Shown here piece after piece: positions 45,106 to 57,856 of a DNA stretch of 64,000 nucleotides. Source of the stretch: Trematomus loennbergii (taxonomy: Eukaryota > Chordata > Actinopteri > Perciformes > Nototheniidae); assembly GCA_012861695.1 (NCBI GenBank), contig JAAOOA010000027.1:13496643-13560642 (forward strand), read 5' to 3'. Position numbers and translations under genes: made by a program. Under the pieces are notes generated by a model. It did not search any database. It saw only the letters and a list, made by a program, of their open reading frames with translations, and was not told the DNA's origin. How positions within the stretch are numbered: position 1 is the first letter of the stretch; each line of letters starts with the position of its first letter.

Positions 45106-46931
45106 CTTGACAGCAGTCTGCTGCTGCTGGTCGCTCGGTCACTTCCTTGTTGTTATATATCGGATCTAGCACACAGCTTTTGACAGTGAAATATTGCCCC
45201 CTTTTGTCTGATTCGACTATTGCATGGTCATATCTCATCACTATTCACAATTTTATATTGTAACCCTACTATGGTTGTGACCTTATGTTTGGAAAAAGTA
45301 CCATGTCCTAATTCTAATTTAATTTAGCCGGCGCCTTTTCCTAAAGATATTCTGTAACTAGAAGTCCAACTACTATGTTTTCTTAGGGGTGGATTAACCC
45401 CATAAATATAACCAGTAGGCCTATTCATCACTTAGACTATCATAACATAACATACTATAGTAAAGCCATTAAAAGAAACAGCTGAAAGAAAGAAATACAC
45501 ACTTTCTTGCCTTAGGAAAAGACTCACCATGACCTATATGGTTGAACACATCCAAAACAATACCACCCTACATTTGGGAGTTCAAAGTAGCTGTCATTTT
45601 CAGCTGGATACACCATTTTTTAAATGATTAATGAAAATGTTTTCTAAAGTAGGAAAAAAAAAGTGTTTCCAGATCAAGCATTGCCAAGCAACTGTTGGCT
45701 TTTGTAATCAATTCAGGTTTTAATTGAAGTGAAATGCAGACAACTTTTGAAAATAAGAGCATTATCTCAAAGCACTATCCCTCCACCTGTAAAGGAATTA
45801 AGATGCATGCTCTTTTAATAGCAGTGCATGTTGGTAATTTTGTTTATTGTAATAGTTTAACATAACCATTCATTATTGGGAATACAATCAGTATTTCACT
45901 TTATTACAGAAGTCAAGGCACTTTGAGTTAGTGAAGTTCAAACTAACACAATACTCTACACTTCAACCTGAGGTTAAGGATGTTGCAATAGGCGAATCAA
46001 AACGTGTTGCAATAGTTGAAATAAAAACAATTTTTTATGAAAACCACAATTACATTTTAACAAGCAGTACACACATAATCAGTGCCTATGTCTTTCCCAC
46101 TCCCCAAATAAACAAACACAGGTTGTAAATACACTTTTACAACCTGGATAAAACAGGTTTTAAAAAATATATATAATGTCACACAACTGAAACTAAAAGA
46201 TTACAAATGCAGTCAATTGTTTTTCCATCTCCAATGAATGCAGAAAATGATAATCTATCAGATAAGAATCCTGTTGCAAACTATAAATCAACTGTAATTT
46301 AAGGTTAATTTAATTTTCAAATAAGACCACCAAGAACATCAAGCTAAAGGTACCCATACTTCATTACACAGGCAAAAGGCAGTTGTTGCTGAAAAATTGG
46401 CCATTTTAAGATATTATCATGAAGAGGGTGAACACTTTTGCTGTTAGTTACTTTGTGATTTGTGTTTGTGCATTCAAATCATCTTATGGATATTTGTTTT
46501 ACACTTTGATATTAAGGTCTATTTCTGTTGTATCAATATCAAAAATGTCTTATTTCATCTGCTGTGGTACAATGTTGTATGACACTAAAACTGGTCAAAA
46601 GCAACGAAGTTGAATAGACATAGATAGGCTTTGCACCTCATAGAATAAATTATTATAATTACATTGGATTGAACTCGATATATCTCAAAAATAATTATTG
46701 TATTACAGTGAATCAGATCAACTTGATTGACAAAATGTAAATGAAAAAGGCATATTGGGGAAAAGCAATTCCTGGAAAACACCCAGCACACCTTTGGGGT
46801 GTGTTAATTTATCAGAGGTTTCCAAAGGCTCTTACTCCAGTCCGACCCGTTTTTCACTTTTGCCCCAAAAATATTGCCAGATGATCTGGTGGTGGTAGTG
46901 GGAATTTATACATTTCTTCATCTTATTTTGG
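45106..46931. other. Intergenic: stxbp2 promoter and pet100 3' side
   Basis: The interval holds the stxbp2 5' UTR and promoter (nearest 45106-45200) and the 3' UTR of pet100. I see no further coding sequence, RNA gene or transposon ends. Confidence 0.5.
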
Positions 46932-48337
46932 TCAATTCTCAGACTCCATAGACATCCGTTTCATTATTCGCTTCTCCTTACGAACTCGCAATTGCTCTTT
47001 GAAGTCCTCCAACTCTTTCCTCTGAAAACAAAATATAGCACATCATCAGTTTCAATTATTTTCATCAATATTGTGCTGTACAGCAGGGCTTAAATATTAA
47101 AATGAAAAAAAGTAGCATCAAAAGAAAGAGTTCTTGTTTCGTCTATGTAGCTGTATTTACTGGTTTGTTTTAGAATTATATATTGATGAAATAATATTAT
47201 AGACGCTATGGCAAAAAACTTGAACACAGGGTGTACTGCAGTGCAGACTAAGTAAGTGTTGTGGTAGTGAGAGGGTGCAGTCAATTTTGTTTTTTTATGG
47301 AACTCATGTACTTTATAAACCTATGAACTCTGTGCATTATACTTACATGCACTTTCTCGTCAGCTGGGAAGATCTCTCTCTGGATATCGAAAGATGCCAT
47401 CATAGAACAGAGAAAAAAACATCTGTTATTAACAGTGGTGGAAAGCAACAAAGTACATTTACTCAAGAACTATACTTAAGTACAATTGCGAGATACTTGT
47501 ACTTTAGTATTTCAATTTGTGTGCTACCTTGTACTTCTACTCCACTACAATTAAGAGGTAAATCGTGTACTTTTACTCCACTAAATGTATTTTGTACCAT
47601 TAGTTACTTTACAGATTTTGATTAATGATGTCGTGAAATATAATCTAGACTTAAATAAGACATTAGTTAAACCTGGAGTAAATTCACAATCTACCATGCA
47701 GTACACAAAGTAATTAAAACTAGTTGCACCTTTACCAGCTTTGATTACACTTTAATGCATCAATAATTATAATCCAAAAATATTATATATATTATTCTGA
47801 AATGGGCCAATTTGCATAATAAGTGCTTTTACTTTTGGTACTTTAAGTATATTTTACTTGAGTAACATTTTGAATGCAGTGCTTTTACTTGTAACGGAGT
47901 ATTCCTACACTCTAGTACTTTTACTTGTACTTAAGTACAATAAATTAGTACTTACCATCTCTGGTTATCAACATGCCTCATTGAGTGGATAATTAAGTAT
48001 GATTTGGAAAAAAACGAAAACGAAAATCAGCATCACTTACCTTCCTCTTTACTATGTACTCTTCAAAATACTCTGCTTGATTTGAGACCCAGAACATGGT
48101 CACAGGAAAGGATAGATACACCATCATCTGTCCAAAAACAAATGGACCAGTGAGTGAAACTGTTAACGTTACAAGATGATCACTTAGCCTAATGTTAATG
48201 ACTAGCTGGATTGAAACACGAAGCCTGGGGCAATTTGTGAGATTCTAAATCTTAAAATAAATACATATTCAATATATACAGACATTATTTAAAAAAAATG
48301 TGCTACTCACTCGAAACACCTCTATTTTAACACCCAT
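46932..48337 (-). CDS. pet100: pet100 cytochrome c oxidase assembly factor, complete, 4 exons
   Basis: PET100 is a small inner-membrane mitochondrial chaperone needed for complex IV (cytochrome c oxidase) assembly. Exons on the minus strand: 48311-48337 (MGVKIEVFR), 48041-48127 (MMVYLSFPVTMFWVSNQAEY and the following residues), 47347-47379 (REIFPADEKVH) and 46932-47021 (RKELEDFKEQLRVRKEKRIM to the stop). The product is 78 residues, close to the 73 of human. It has one N-terminal hydrophobic segment (residues about 10-23) followed by a charged helical tail, as in the family. All splice sites are GT-AG, phases agree and no indel is seen. Intron 2 carries an hAT-like element. In human the gene lies between XAB2 and PCP2; here it lies beyond stxbp2. 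Confidence 0.95.
47433..47963. mobile_element. hAT-like miniature element in pet100 intron 2
   Basis: It begins CAGTGGTGGAAAGCAAC and ends TACCATCTCTG, and is rich in paired agtactt/aagtact words. The 8-bp flanks gttattaa (47425-47432) and gttatcaa (47964-47971) match at seven of eight positions. It lies 53 bp upstream of exon 3, in the transcribed intron. Confidence 0.85.
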
Positions 48338-48429
48338 TTTCACATCGATAGCAGGCCCACAGCAGCAAAATGTTATCTAAACTCCAACCATCGCCAAAGA
48401 CCTTCACATAACATCCGGGTTTCTTCTTC

Positions 48430-49080
48430 GTCTTCTTTTGGAAACTATACCGCCACCCTCTGGATTGGAGTGTAGAGCAGTAGATTGAATACTTTCCGGG
48501 TTTTTTCTTCTTTTTGTTTTATTGGCAATGACATGGGGCAATACCTTTATATATACAGTCTATGGGCAATACCTACCTACTGGAGTGTGGATCAGTAGGT
48601 TGGCAGAAAATAAAAATGGACAAACATTTCTTCCCTTGCCAATTCCCTTATGTATAACTGAGTATTTCCTCAGCTATTCCTGACATCTCTCATATTCATC
48701 CCTGTTGCAGTCTATTAATATATGATTTAGATTTTCTCTGAATGCTGTAAATATGTCTTCCTCTCTCACTTAGCCCAATATGTTTGCCAAGGTTTGCACA
48801 AGCTTTCACGATAGCTTTAACTTCTTTTTTACTTTGTCTAATTTCCTTATACCCTCATAAGCAGGCACCCAAAAAAGGATATTCCAATCCCCTATGATGT
48901 AAATAAGTAAGTATTGTCCGCATGACAACTTTCAGGACACTGGTTTGGTTATTTTCTTCAACCCATTGCAATGTTCATTCAGCTGTGTAGACAGAAGGTG
49001 GCCTGATGGTCTCTTTTTGTTACTGCTACTTAAAAATAAGGGACAAAGAATGCAACACCTGTTCACCCAGTATTTGGTTC
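48430..49080 (-). mobile_element. LINE 3' fragment with RNase H-like tail
   Basis: The minus strand reads LFWVPAYEGI (about 48860-48890) and NEHCNGLKK (about 48950-48980), matching the RNase H C-terminal region of the LINE at 20784-21480. The 3' end contains accgccaccctctggattgg and cttcttctttttg. It begins about 100 bp upstream of the pet100 start codon. Confidence 0.65.
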
Positions 49081-49639
49081 TTTTGAAGAGGAACATTTTG
49101 TTTTGATAATGATCAATATAGATCTGTGCCCTATACCAGTGTTAGTTATTCTTCAAGTTTAAGGGGCATACTTGTGCCTTTTGATGGCATAATAACTCTC
49201 CACGGAGGTATTATTGAATAATTCTAAATTAGACAACGACACATTGTTAAACGTTGACTCATAATGCTCCAAACACTCCAGCGTGAAGGTCTTTTTAGGA
49301 TTGGGTATACAAAAACAAAATATTTAAATAAAAATAAATATATTTGTATGAGTGGCTGTCCACTGAGGGGCGCTGCGAACCATACTTTTTTCGATATAGA
49401 ACTATTTGTGGGCATTTTAGGTAAGAGTTGCAATTTTTACCCGCAGAGCCGTAAAGTAGCTCTTATCTATTTTCACTGAAAATAACTTATAAAACATCAA
49501 GGAATTTACAAGAATGTCAGTCTCACTTGTGATCGTGTATATCGTTTATTCTAAAATAAATACAGGGCATTTTCTAAAAATAATTTACTTTATCTTCCAA
49601 CTCTTTGGAATAAATTAAGGTATCATTCAAATTATATTA

Positions 49640-49841
49640 GGAAAATATACTACAGTTGTTTGCCAGTTATCCTGGTGCACAGATATCATTTCTCCTCCGC
49701 TGCCGCTGAAGTTGCAGCCCGTGACACGCTCTTTACGTCCTCAGCGAAAGACCTACGCGTGACGTCACCGACAACGAGAGGTGTTCAGGATCCTCGGAGA
49801 GAAAGATCCCGCGCGCCCTGGCAACCTGATAAACCCAGGTA
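49640..49841 (+). promoter_or_regulatory. GC-rich candidate promoter/first non-coding exon
   Basis: This stretch is far richer in CpG than its surroundings (for example gatcccgcgcgccctggcaa) and ends in a consensus donor, AACCCAG|GTAAAC, at 49841/49842. It could be the first exon of the plus-strand gene whose first coding exon is at 57760. No transcript evidence is available from sequence alone. Confidence 0.35.
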
Positions 49842-49842
49842 A

Positions 49843-52800
49843 ACGCCGCTGTTTCAAACATTATTCTGCCAGTCATGTTGTCTCAGTAAACCGAAGGAGT
49901 AAACAGCAATAGAGACGGTAACGGCGGTGTAATGGCCTGAGAGGTAGCGCTGATGCCCGGCGCCCACTGAGACCGTTCACTTGCACGGCGGCCTGTTCTG
50001 GCTAACTAGCTTGCTAGCTAAAGCTAGTTGGCAGTTGTCTATTAAAAGACACAATAACCGCATCTACATTGTCTTTCTTTCTGACATTCCTTTCCTGTCG
50101 CACCAACTGCTGGCCACAAATACGCTGTAAATAGCCAGACAAATGCTGCTACGACTACCGTGTTGGGCATCTATTGCTAGTTTGCTCGTCGACCGTCTTG
50201 TGTTGTGGGAGACGGTGACGCCGTCACGGTGATGATGGCGCACACTCAGACTGAGGCTATTTGATGAGAATGCAGTCAGTGGAGCAGATAACACACAATA
50301 GATCTGTAATGTTCATTTTCCAAACCCCGTTGTCATGTTCCTGGAAACATGTCTGTATCCCCGAACGCTCTCAGCTCGGCTATGCATAGCACTGACGTCC
50401 ATTACGAAACCCAGGCAATAATCTATGCCCTGTGGCCTAACGTTAGGATCTTGGCTCCTCGACGACTGTCGATCGCCAGTAGTTATTACTTTGCAGTTTC
50501 TCGTTTTTTCACCACATCTGGTTGTGATAACTATCCCACACATATGTGTTTGGGCGTGCAGTGTTTATATGACTAATGTTACTACGGTGGGGTATAACAG
50601 ACATAAAGCTGTGGCATTCAGCCGACTGTGTGTTCAAACAGATTACTCATGCAGAGGCCCGTTACTTAGCATACTGTCCCTACTGTTTCCGTGTTTGGGG
50701 AATACACCATGTTATAGGCTTTTAACGTGTTTATTTTATTTTGTAATGCTTGTCATTTCTATAGTAGTTAGAAGCACACCTAACATCATACATATCTATC
50801 CAATGACAGACACTAGCACAGCAGCACTCACATGCTTGTTTGGATAGGCTTCTTTACCTGAAAAGACTAAAGCATTAAAGCTACTATAAATGGTAACCAT
50901 GCATTTGCCAGTTTATTATACACAACTGTATATATATATATATATATGGAAACTAATAAAAGCCATAAGTAAGTTGTGTGATTAGCTTGTCACTGATTCG
51001 GTATACAAACTGTTATCATTACGTAAACTTTGCAAGTGTGTAAACAAAGAGGACACAATGTGTCATAGGGCATGCAGTTACCAGGTATTCAGTAATCAAA
51101 CAAGCTTAGAGGTCCGTGCTATTAATAGCATTATTGCACATTTATTTTCCAAGATGAAATTGATCACCTGCAATATAAATGTGTTAATTAATGTGGCAGT
51201 GCTAGCAGATACCAGACAGGGTAAGGGTTTGCAGAGTTGAGCTTATAGTTGCATATCTATAAAATGTCATTACCTGATAGCTGTTGGTTTTTCATTTAAA
51301 ACCTGTAAACCATATGCAGCATTTAATAGTGTCTAAATAATAAAAAATGTATGTGTGCTAATTTTGGTCGTTTTCATGACCTACACTTAAAAAAACATGC
51401 TTTTTCTTGCCACTGTTTTTTTTCCCTTATTCCTCTTTTTTTGGTTCTGTTCTCTCTGCTTTAGTTTCCATGGTAACACCATCCTTGGCCTAGTTGTGAA
51501 TGACCTCTAAAAGAAAAGGAGTGTGTGGTCAGGGAACAAATGAGCGTGCGAACAAAATCTGTGTGAGTGTGCTTCATTTATCACTTTTGAATCATTGGCA
51601 GGAGTGTCATGAGGCTTACCAGAACCATGTTACACCTGCTACTGCACAAACAATAAAGCAGAGCATGGACTTTTGGTATTTTCTTGGGCCACATCAAATT
51701 GTCATAGGTGCCATGTTGCGAAGCCAATATTGACTGTTTTGTGATGAAAAACATTTTGATTGACTTTTAAGCTTATACCTATATTCTTTTCATTTCAACA
51801 TCATGATTGATGGTCAACTTTTAAGGCTTGTTTTATTAGGCTAATCAGACATTCTAAAACCGTTCACTGTTTTCCGTTTGGCTGTTTTCTGTCACCCATT
51901 AAAGTAATTTTCAAAAATCCTATCATCATTGTATAGTCTGAGCTTTATTTATAGTGGGGTCTGGAGATATTACTCAGACCTATTACAACAATGTTCCTTT
52001 ATACCAAGAGGTAGGTACCTAATGCAGAAGCAAAATGCTATTTTATGAAAAGTGATTATTTTAAAATTCTCAGTAGTTGTCGTCAACAAACATGTAGTGT
52101 TTTTTTGCTGGTGGACAAAAAAGTTACATTTGCACTCAAATGCCATATACTCTTAGTTGCTGTTATATAAGGTCAAGACATGACTGCATCTTAACTGCCA
52201 CTGGGTGTTAGACATTAACTAAATAACTGAACTGAATAATACTTGGAAGTCCCTTAAGTCTGGAACAGGTCCTAAATGTCCAACTGGTAAATCTAAGTCT
52301 AAATATTCACTCTCCTTTTAGATCTAATTTAGATTTTTCCTAACACATTTTACTTGCCTAATGCTCCACTATGGACAACTGTTCGCTTAATGTGTCTTTG
52401 TGCTCTTTGGTGCTGAGCAGTAAATGTACAGTACTAATTGAAACGTTGGTTTTCAGAGCCTTTTGCTAATAAATATGCTAATGCAAAACAGTTACGTTTG
52501 AGCTGAAACTCATTATAAAAGCTCAAAAAACTGAAGGAAGTACTAGATTTTGGTGATATGACCCTTTTATGTCCATCACATCGAGTGCCTCCTTTTACAT
52601 GTAGCCAGATTAAGGACTTAATACACAATTAAGGAACTTGAATATCTCTTGCATTGGTTAATAATTGTGAAGATAATTAAATGTGTACTCCAGTGAATCA
52701 GTTAAATATTGCCCTTCCGTAATGTTGGAAGTTAATTGTCAATCAAAGTGAAATAGGTAGTGGTTGCTCGCAACACAAGTTTGTTTGAGGGGGAGAAGGG

Positions 52801-53745
52801 AGTTGGTCGTTATTGACCATGTTCAGCGAGAAGTCATGTGTTTTCAGAGATGGCCCATCTCGTCTCGGCTGCTGGTAAAAAATATATAATAAAAATATAC
52901 TGGTTTTCAAACTCTAGACGGCTCCCAAAAGAGCTAAACAAGATATGGTACAACTGGTATCAGAGTAATTAGTACTGAACTGTAATTTACTTGTAAAAAT
53001 GTTTGAGTTTTAACTGCCTTCATATATTTCCTCATCATGGATGTAGTAATAAGACTGATTGTAGCATGCGTCTAAATACACAAGTTTGTAATACATGTAC
53101 AGAGATTTCCAAGTTGTTAAATTAGATTTTCTGGGTTTTAAAAAACAAAACAACATTTTATAACTACAGAAGCATTCTTGGTTAGATTCAGTTAATTCTC
53201 ATAATACTAGAAGGCTTTGGTTATTTGTATGACTTAGTATCTCTTTCACCACCCTTCTTCTTTCTACAGTTTGTTACAACGAATAACTGAATATATACAA
53301 GTGCACCATGTCAAGCTGGCAAATTGCCTGTTCCCTGTTTTCTCAACTCCAGTTCCCTGTAGAGTTCAGTTTCTCTGGTGCTCTGATGATTAATGGAAGC
53401 GTCCAAGACTTTCTTGCAGAGTCTCATCTCTGTGTGCACTGCTGCCTCTCCATCTGACCCAACCCCCAATCTGAATGCAACCCTCTCCCTCGCTCTACCC
53501 GTTTGCTCTCGCCATCATCCCTCGCTCCCTCCTTCCCTGTGTCTGAATACGATCCCCCCCCCCCCCCCCCCCCCCTCTTCCAGTGACAGGGCCATCGGTT
53601 TGGCCTCCTGAATTGCTGTAGGTTGGAGCTTTGTCACTCTGGCAGCTGCTGTATTGTCTTTGGGAATGGTGCATATGGCACGTGGACAGCAAAGTGCGTC
53701 TGTGAGGATACTGTCAGTGTCTGGCTGCAGCACAGATCAGATTCT
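49843..53745. other. Non-coding interval, nothing recognised except simple repeats
   Basis: CpG-rich sequence continues to about 50250, then AT-rich DNA follows. Simple repeats include (TA)n near 50932-50947 and a 22-base C tract at 53554-53575. No conserved coding sequence was recognised. Confidence 0.5.
53554..53575. repeat. Poly(C) tract
   Basis: Twenty-two uninterrupted C residues. The true length is uncertain in any assembly. Confidence 0.9.
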
Positions 53746-53749
53746 TTAA

Positions 53750-54579
53750 AGGTCCCATGTCATGGCCATTTCTACTGATCATAATTCCATTGTTGAGGTC
53801 TACTAGAATAGATTTACATTGTGCAATGTTCCAAACTCACATTGGTTTCTCATACAGCATCTCTGTATAGTATGTGTATTCAGTCTCTGTCCTACACGGC
53901 TTGTTGGAGCTCCTGCCCCCTCCCCTCCCTGTGAGCCCACTGTGCTCTGATTGGTCAGCTCGCCCACTCTGTTCTGATGAGTCCACCACCGTTACAGCGG
54001 AACATCAGTGATTATGTGTTACAATGGCGTTAGCAACCAGAAAATGACACCAGCAATGACAAACAGATGAGAATGCTGCGTGGGGTCTGGGTGCCGTGTT
54101 GGTGGGACGTTGCGCGGCTCGCTGCTGCGAGGAGCGGACAGTGTGAGCTGGGTTCATTTCCTGCTTGCTCGTGGGGTCTGCGAGACAGCGCGAAGGTGGG
54201 GGGGTGCTGAGGGGGCTGCAGCACCCCCATCTGCGAGGCTCCACTAGCACCCGCATCCCCAAACGCCATGCACCTACAGTGTAAGCTCGCCACAGTTTCG
54301 CCGCTGAGTGTGTGTGTGTGAGGAGCTCCACGGATTGGACCAATGGGTCCATTTGGGTATGGTTACATCACTGTACCCAGGAAGAAAAAAATGGAAAAAG
54401 AGAAATCTCCAACAAGGCGTTCTGGGGCAGCATAGACAGGTATTTTCTGTGTTAGGGTTTTACTCGCTACAGGGTGTACTTTGAGGGTTTGTGACTCTGC
54501 AGACCGTTTACATGCATAAAAACCTTCATAACACACAAGGGGACGGGTAATAACTGGAAAAGCATGACATGGGACCTTT
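53750..54579. mobile_element. TTAA-flanked miniature element
   Basis: Starts AGGTCCCATGTCATGGCC and ends AGCATGACATGGGACCT; these are inverted repeats flanked by TTAA (53746-53749 and 54580-54583). The interior is GC-rich with no transposase. The 115-codon minus frame inside shows no recognised domain. Confidence 0.8.
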
Positions 54580-55602
54580 TTAAATTGGTAAAACTGAGTA
54601 CCAAGTATACCTGAGTATACAGTGATCTGGATATCTCACCCATTGCTTGATGTCTTTGGCTTTTGACATAGGACTAATTATAAAACAGTGTGCTTGTTTG
54701 CATGCACATGAGACCTCAGATTAATTGAGAGGTCAGCGGTCAAACTACCTCTGGTTGTGTTTGTATAATGGTTGGGTGGTTGTTTTGATATACTACTTTT
54801 TTGGATACTCAATGACATATTTCATGGTTTATGGAGTTGCTTAAATTCAATGTCAAGAATATGCTCATCATCAAACTGTTGCCTCTCACTTACCCTAAGA
54901 TTGGTTAAAGTTGTCTCTTACTGAGTCTTCGGCAGGCAATTTAAATGTGTTGTTACTTTAGAAGGGTCAAAATGCAGCAATGTAATGCGGGTTGGATGAT
55001 TGGTGCAGAGTCATTGGGGTGTCTGTAGGTCACATCTGTCTCTCGAAATATCTTGCTTCTTGACTTTTGACTCCTTCCTAGCACTTAGGCTTACATATAC
55101 TCCCCATCAGCCACGTATTGAAAGGCAGCATTTACTATCACTTACTTCTGTTGTATTGTATGTTATTATGGTACAAAAAGGTTTCTTGGTATTTACCTGT
55201 CCTACAAAGAATATATTTGATGGTTTAGTGAATTATGAATATTCTAACATTTCTTGAGACGATTTGACATAAACAAATATTCCCGTAGTACTTCTCTTCG
55301 TTAAGTGTGGTCAACATGCTGTCAGTAACATCTTTAGTGGAGGCTCCTGTGCCACAGGAAGACACGCTCGGTGGTCCCACCGTTTTAGAATCCAGAAACT
55401 TGTTTGCATTTTTCATTCAATAGCTTGATCGTTACGCTCCCCTATGTTATGGCGTGAATTTAGATTAATCACACTGAATTCTTAAACTGTACAATGTCTT
55501 GGCTCTGCTTTCATCCTAGATATTGGTGGCATAGTGCACATAGTAATTAGCTTCTATTACTATGTTTATGTCTATATGTCTTTCTGGATATGAGTTGCTT
55601 AA

Positions 55603-55965
55603 AGGTGGGGTATGTAATTTATTTCAGAAACACTTTTTGTTATATTACATGGAATGCTCTTAACATCCCGATAGCAATGAATATATTAAATGCTTTGACA
55701 ATAAATACATTAAAAAAATGTCATCTGTGGAAGCCTTAGTGCTGTAAAAACCACGACCATCATTTTAGCCGGCCCGGCTAATAACTGGATGGCCTACCTG
55801 CCCGTCAGCCTTCCATCTGTGCACAATCTTATCTCGTGCCCTCATTGGTCATGTGCACGTTCGTGGGTGTTGGAGGAGGGCTCTGTAAGGCAGATTTTTT
55901 CCTGTTGTGTACTTTCAAATTCTAGCGCACTCAAGCTGGTTTCTCCAAAATGACATACCCCACCT
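55603..55965. mobile_element. TTAA-flanked miniature element, same family as 26219-26578
   Basis: It is the inverted counterpart of the 26219-26578 copy (shared text includes gctcttaacatcccgatagc and aaaaccacgaccatcatttt with small changes), with ends AGGTGGGGTATGTAATT and ACATACCCCACCT and flanking TTAA at 55599-55602 and 55966-55969. Confidence 0.88.
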
Positions 55966-55980
55966 TTAATTGTAATGTAA

Positions 55981-56735
55981 TGGCGCATTTCCACTACACG
56001 GCCTCGCTCGGTATGGCTAGGCCTCGTTAGGACTGGCTCACTTTATGGCGCATTTCCATTACAGTTTAGGAACTGGGGTAGTATCTATAGTAACGCAGTG
56101 TAGGCGGAGCCGTGACGTCATCTTCAATGAGAACCCCAGAAAAACAACACAGCCGTTAGCTGTTAGCACTCAGAGCTCACAGCTCCTCATATATGTTCAG
56201 AAACTAGACAAAAGTTAAACAAGTACAAACCACAGACTGCCTGTGTCATGGCGAATACAGTCGCTGCTTTATTTATGTCTGTATAGGCCGTTGTTGTGAG
56301 TGTGGACGGTCGGAGCATATACTGCATTAGCTTAGCCAATCTCCATTTAGAAAACACGCATTTTAAAAGGTTTTTCGCCTGCCGTCTGTCTGCAGACTTG
56401 TCAAAGCATTAATTTATGGTTTTTACTAACCGGTATCAGTATGTTGTTACTTCGGCATCATTTTGAAACGTGTATTACAATTAAATCACGGTCAAATATG
56501 TCCATCTTGTTGTAGTTGTAGCCCCCTTGCCAGCGATTCTCTCTCTAGTTTAGCATACTCAGCCCGACTCAGCCTCGTTGTCTCTGGCCCTAGACCCACG
56601 ATTTTATGAGGCCAGAAAAACTGTGAATTAGGACCCGCCGGCCGGTACTAGGCCAAGTGGAAACGCAACCAAAAACGGGCCGCTGACGTCACAGCCCTCT
56701 TAAACCGTGCTCCGCGCTGTAGTGGAAACGCGCCA
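55981..56735. mobile_element. PIF/Harbinger miniature element with TAA duplication
   Basis: Termini TGGCGCATTTCCACTACA and TGTAGTGGAAACGCGCCA are inverted. The 3-bp duplication TAA lies at 55978-55980 and 56736-56738, typical of PIF/Harbinger. It is complete at 755 bp, has no coding sequence, and defines the ends of the copies at 7987-15789 and 15790-16413. Confidence 0.92.
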
Positions 56736-57397
56736 TAAGTGTCCAAGTCATCAACCCCACTTGTAATTTTTCCCCCAATTTTTTGAAAAATGATTATTCA
56801 TGTGGTCCAATATGAAAGGTTTGCTCCTTGGCAGTTTCCCCCCCGGAACAACAGTTATGTAGCCTTTTTTGTATTGATGTAGTCCAGCCACGATGCGACT
56901 GTGAGTGGTATACGAGTGGTGGATGGTAAGCAGATAAGGGAGCCCTTAAATTGGGGGGGGAGGCATACACAAGACCGCTATGACGGAAGTGAGTGAGTGG
57001 GGGTGGGCATGATGAAATGGACGAAGGATAAGAAAGGAAGGGGGTGGGGTGTTAAAGGTAAGAGTGTGAGCAAGAGAGAGGAGTGAGGAAGGACCTCAAG
57101 CTATTGATGGGAAAGAGGGGAGGGGTGGAGTGGAGTGAGCAACAGCGTAGGAGAGAGAGGGAGGGAGAGGGAGGGGTGTGTGGGCTGAGGCTCCACTGAA
57201 TGAGGAAGCAGCAGAGCCATTTTTACTGTTGAGTAACTGCATGCTGGTCTGGCTGTGCTAGGGAGGGCGAGAGAGTGAGCTAGAGGAAAGAAGTGCTCCT
57301 GAATCTTATCGGAGCCCTCTCTCCCCTCTCTCCCGTTCCCCTCCTTGCTTTACGCTTGTGTCCATTTAAGTTGGGGAGGCCCTGGAGAGGACACACA

Positions 57398-57499
57398 ATG
57401 GAGCGAAGAGCCTGTGGCAACTGGGCCGTTGTACTGCTGAGAGGGGATGGGGTGGAGAGAGGACCGGTTCACACAGCTAACACAGCCTGCCGGCTGTAG
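57398..57499 (+). CDS. Upstream open reading frame in a presumed 5' UTR
   Basis: A 33-codon frame (MERRACGNWAVVLLRGDG and following) ends at TAG 57497-57499, about 260 nt before the main ATG at 57760. If the 57.1-57.76 kb region is transcribed 5' UTR, this could dampen translation of the main frame. No conservation can be judged from one sequence. Confidence 0.25.
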   Translation: MERRACGNWAVVLLRGDGVERGPVHTANTACRL

Positions 57500-57759
57500 G
57501 CTTCCACAGCCTTCCTCCCCGCCTGGACCCCTGTTTTCAGGCTGGGGCCTTTATTGTGGAACGGCCACCCTCAAACTCCGCTTGGACTATACTAAGGATT
57601 ATTCATCGTCTTCTGTCGGATTTTAGGATTCATACTGGAGCCTGAAGAATAAATCCCTCCTGTGTTTTGGCTTCTGAGAAAAGAGAAACAAACTTCTATG
57701 TAATTCTTCTTGCCCTTTCTCGGTTTTTGGTTTCTGTTTCTTTTTAGTGGACTTCATAA

Positions 57760-57856
57760 ATGGATTACAAGATGCATGCCAAGTCAAATGATTTGCTGGA
57801 TTTTCAAAAACTGGACGCCCTTCTGGAAAAAATTGCACATTCAGTCTCTGTGAAAG
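57760..57856 (+). CDS. First coding exon of an unrecognised plus-strand gene
   Basis: The ATG at 57760 is directly preceded by an in-frame TAA, so it is the first possible start of this frame. The exon reads MDYKMHAKSNDLLDFQKLDA followed by LLEKIAHSVSVK and ends at a GT donor (AAAG|GTAATG, 57856/57857) in phase 1. The peptide is leucine- and charge-patterned, consistent with a helix. Upstream sequence (57.1-57.76 kb) is purine-rich then GC-rich and looks like a long 5' UTR. I do not recognise the protein. The rest of the gene must lie beyond 64000 or in exons I cannot identify. Confidence 0.5.

Noticed and set aside
54005..54352. 115-codon minus frame
   Set aside because: It lies wholly inside a TTAA-flanked miniature element and has no recognised domain.
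57293..57499. 68-codon frame as a protein gene
   Set aside because: It has an ATG only at 57398, gives a low-complexity basic peptide, and lies in a UTR-like region. Kept only as a weak upstream ORF.
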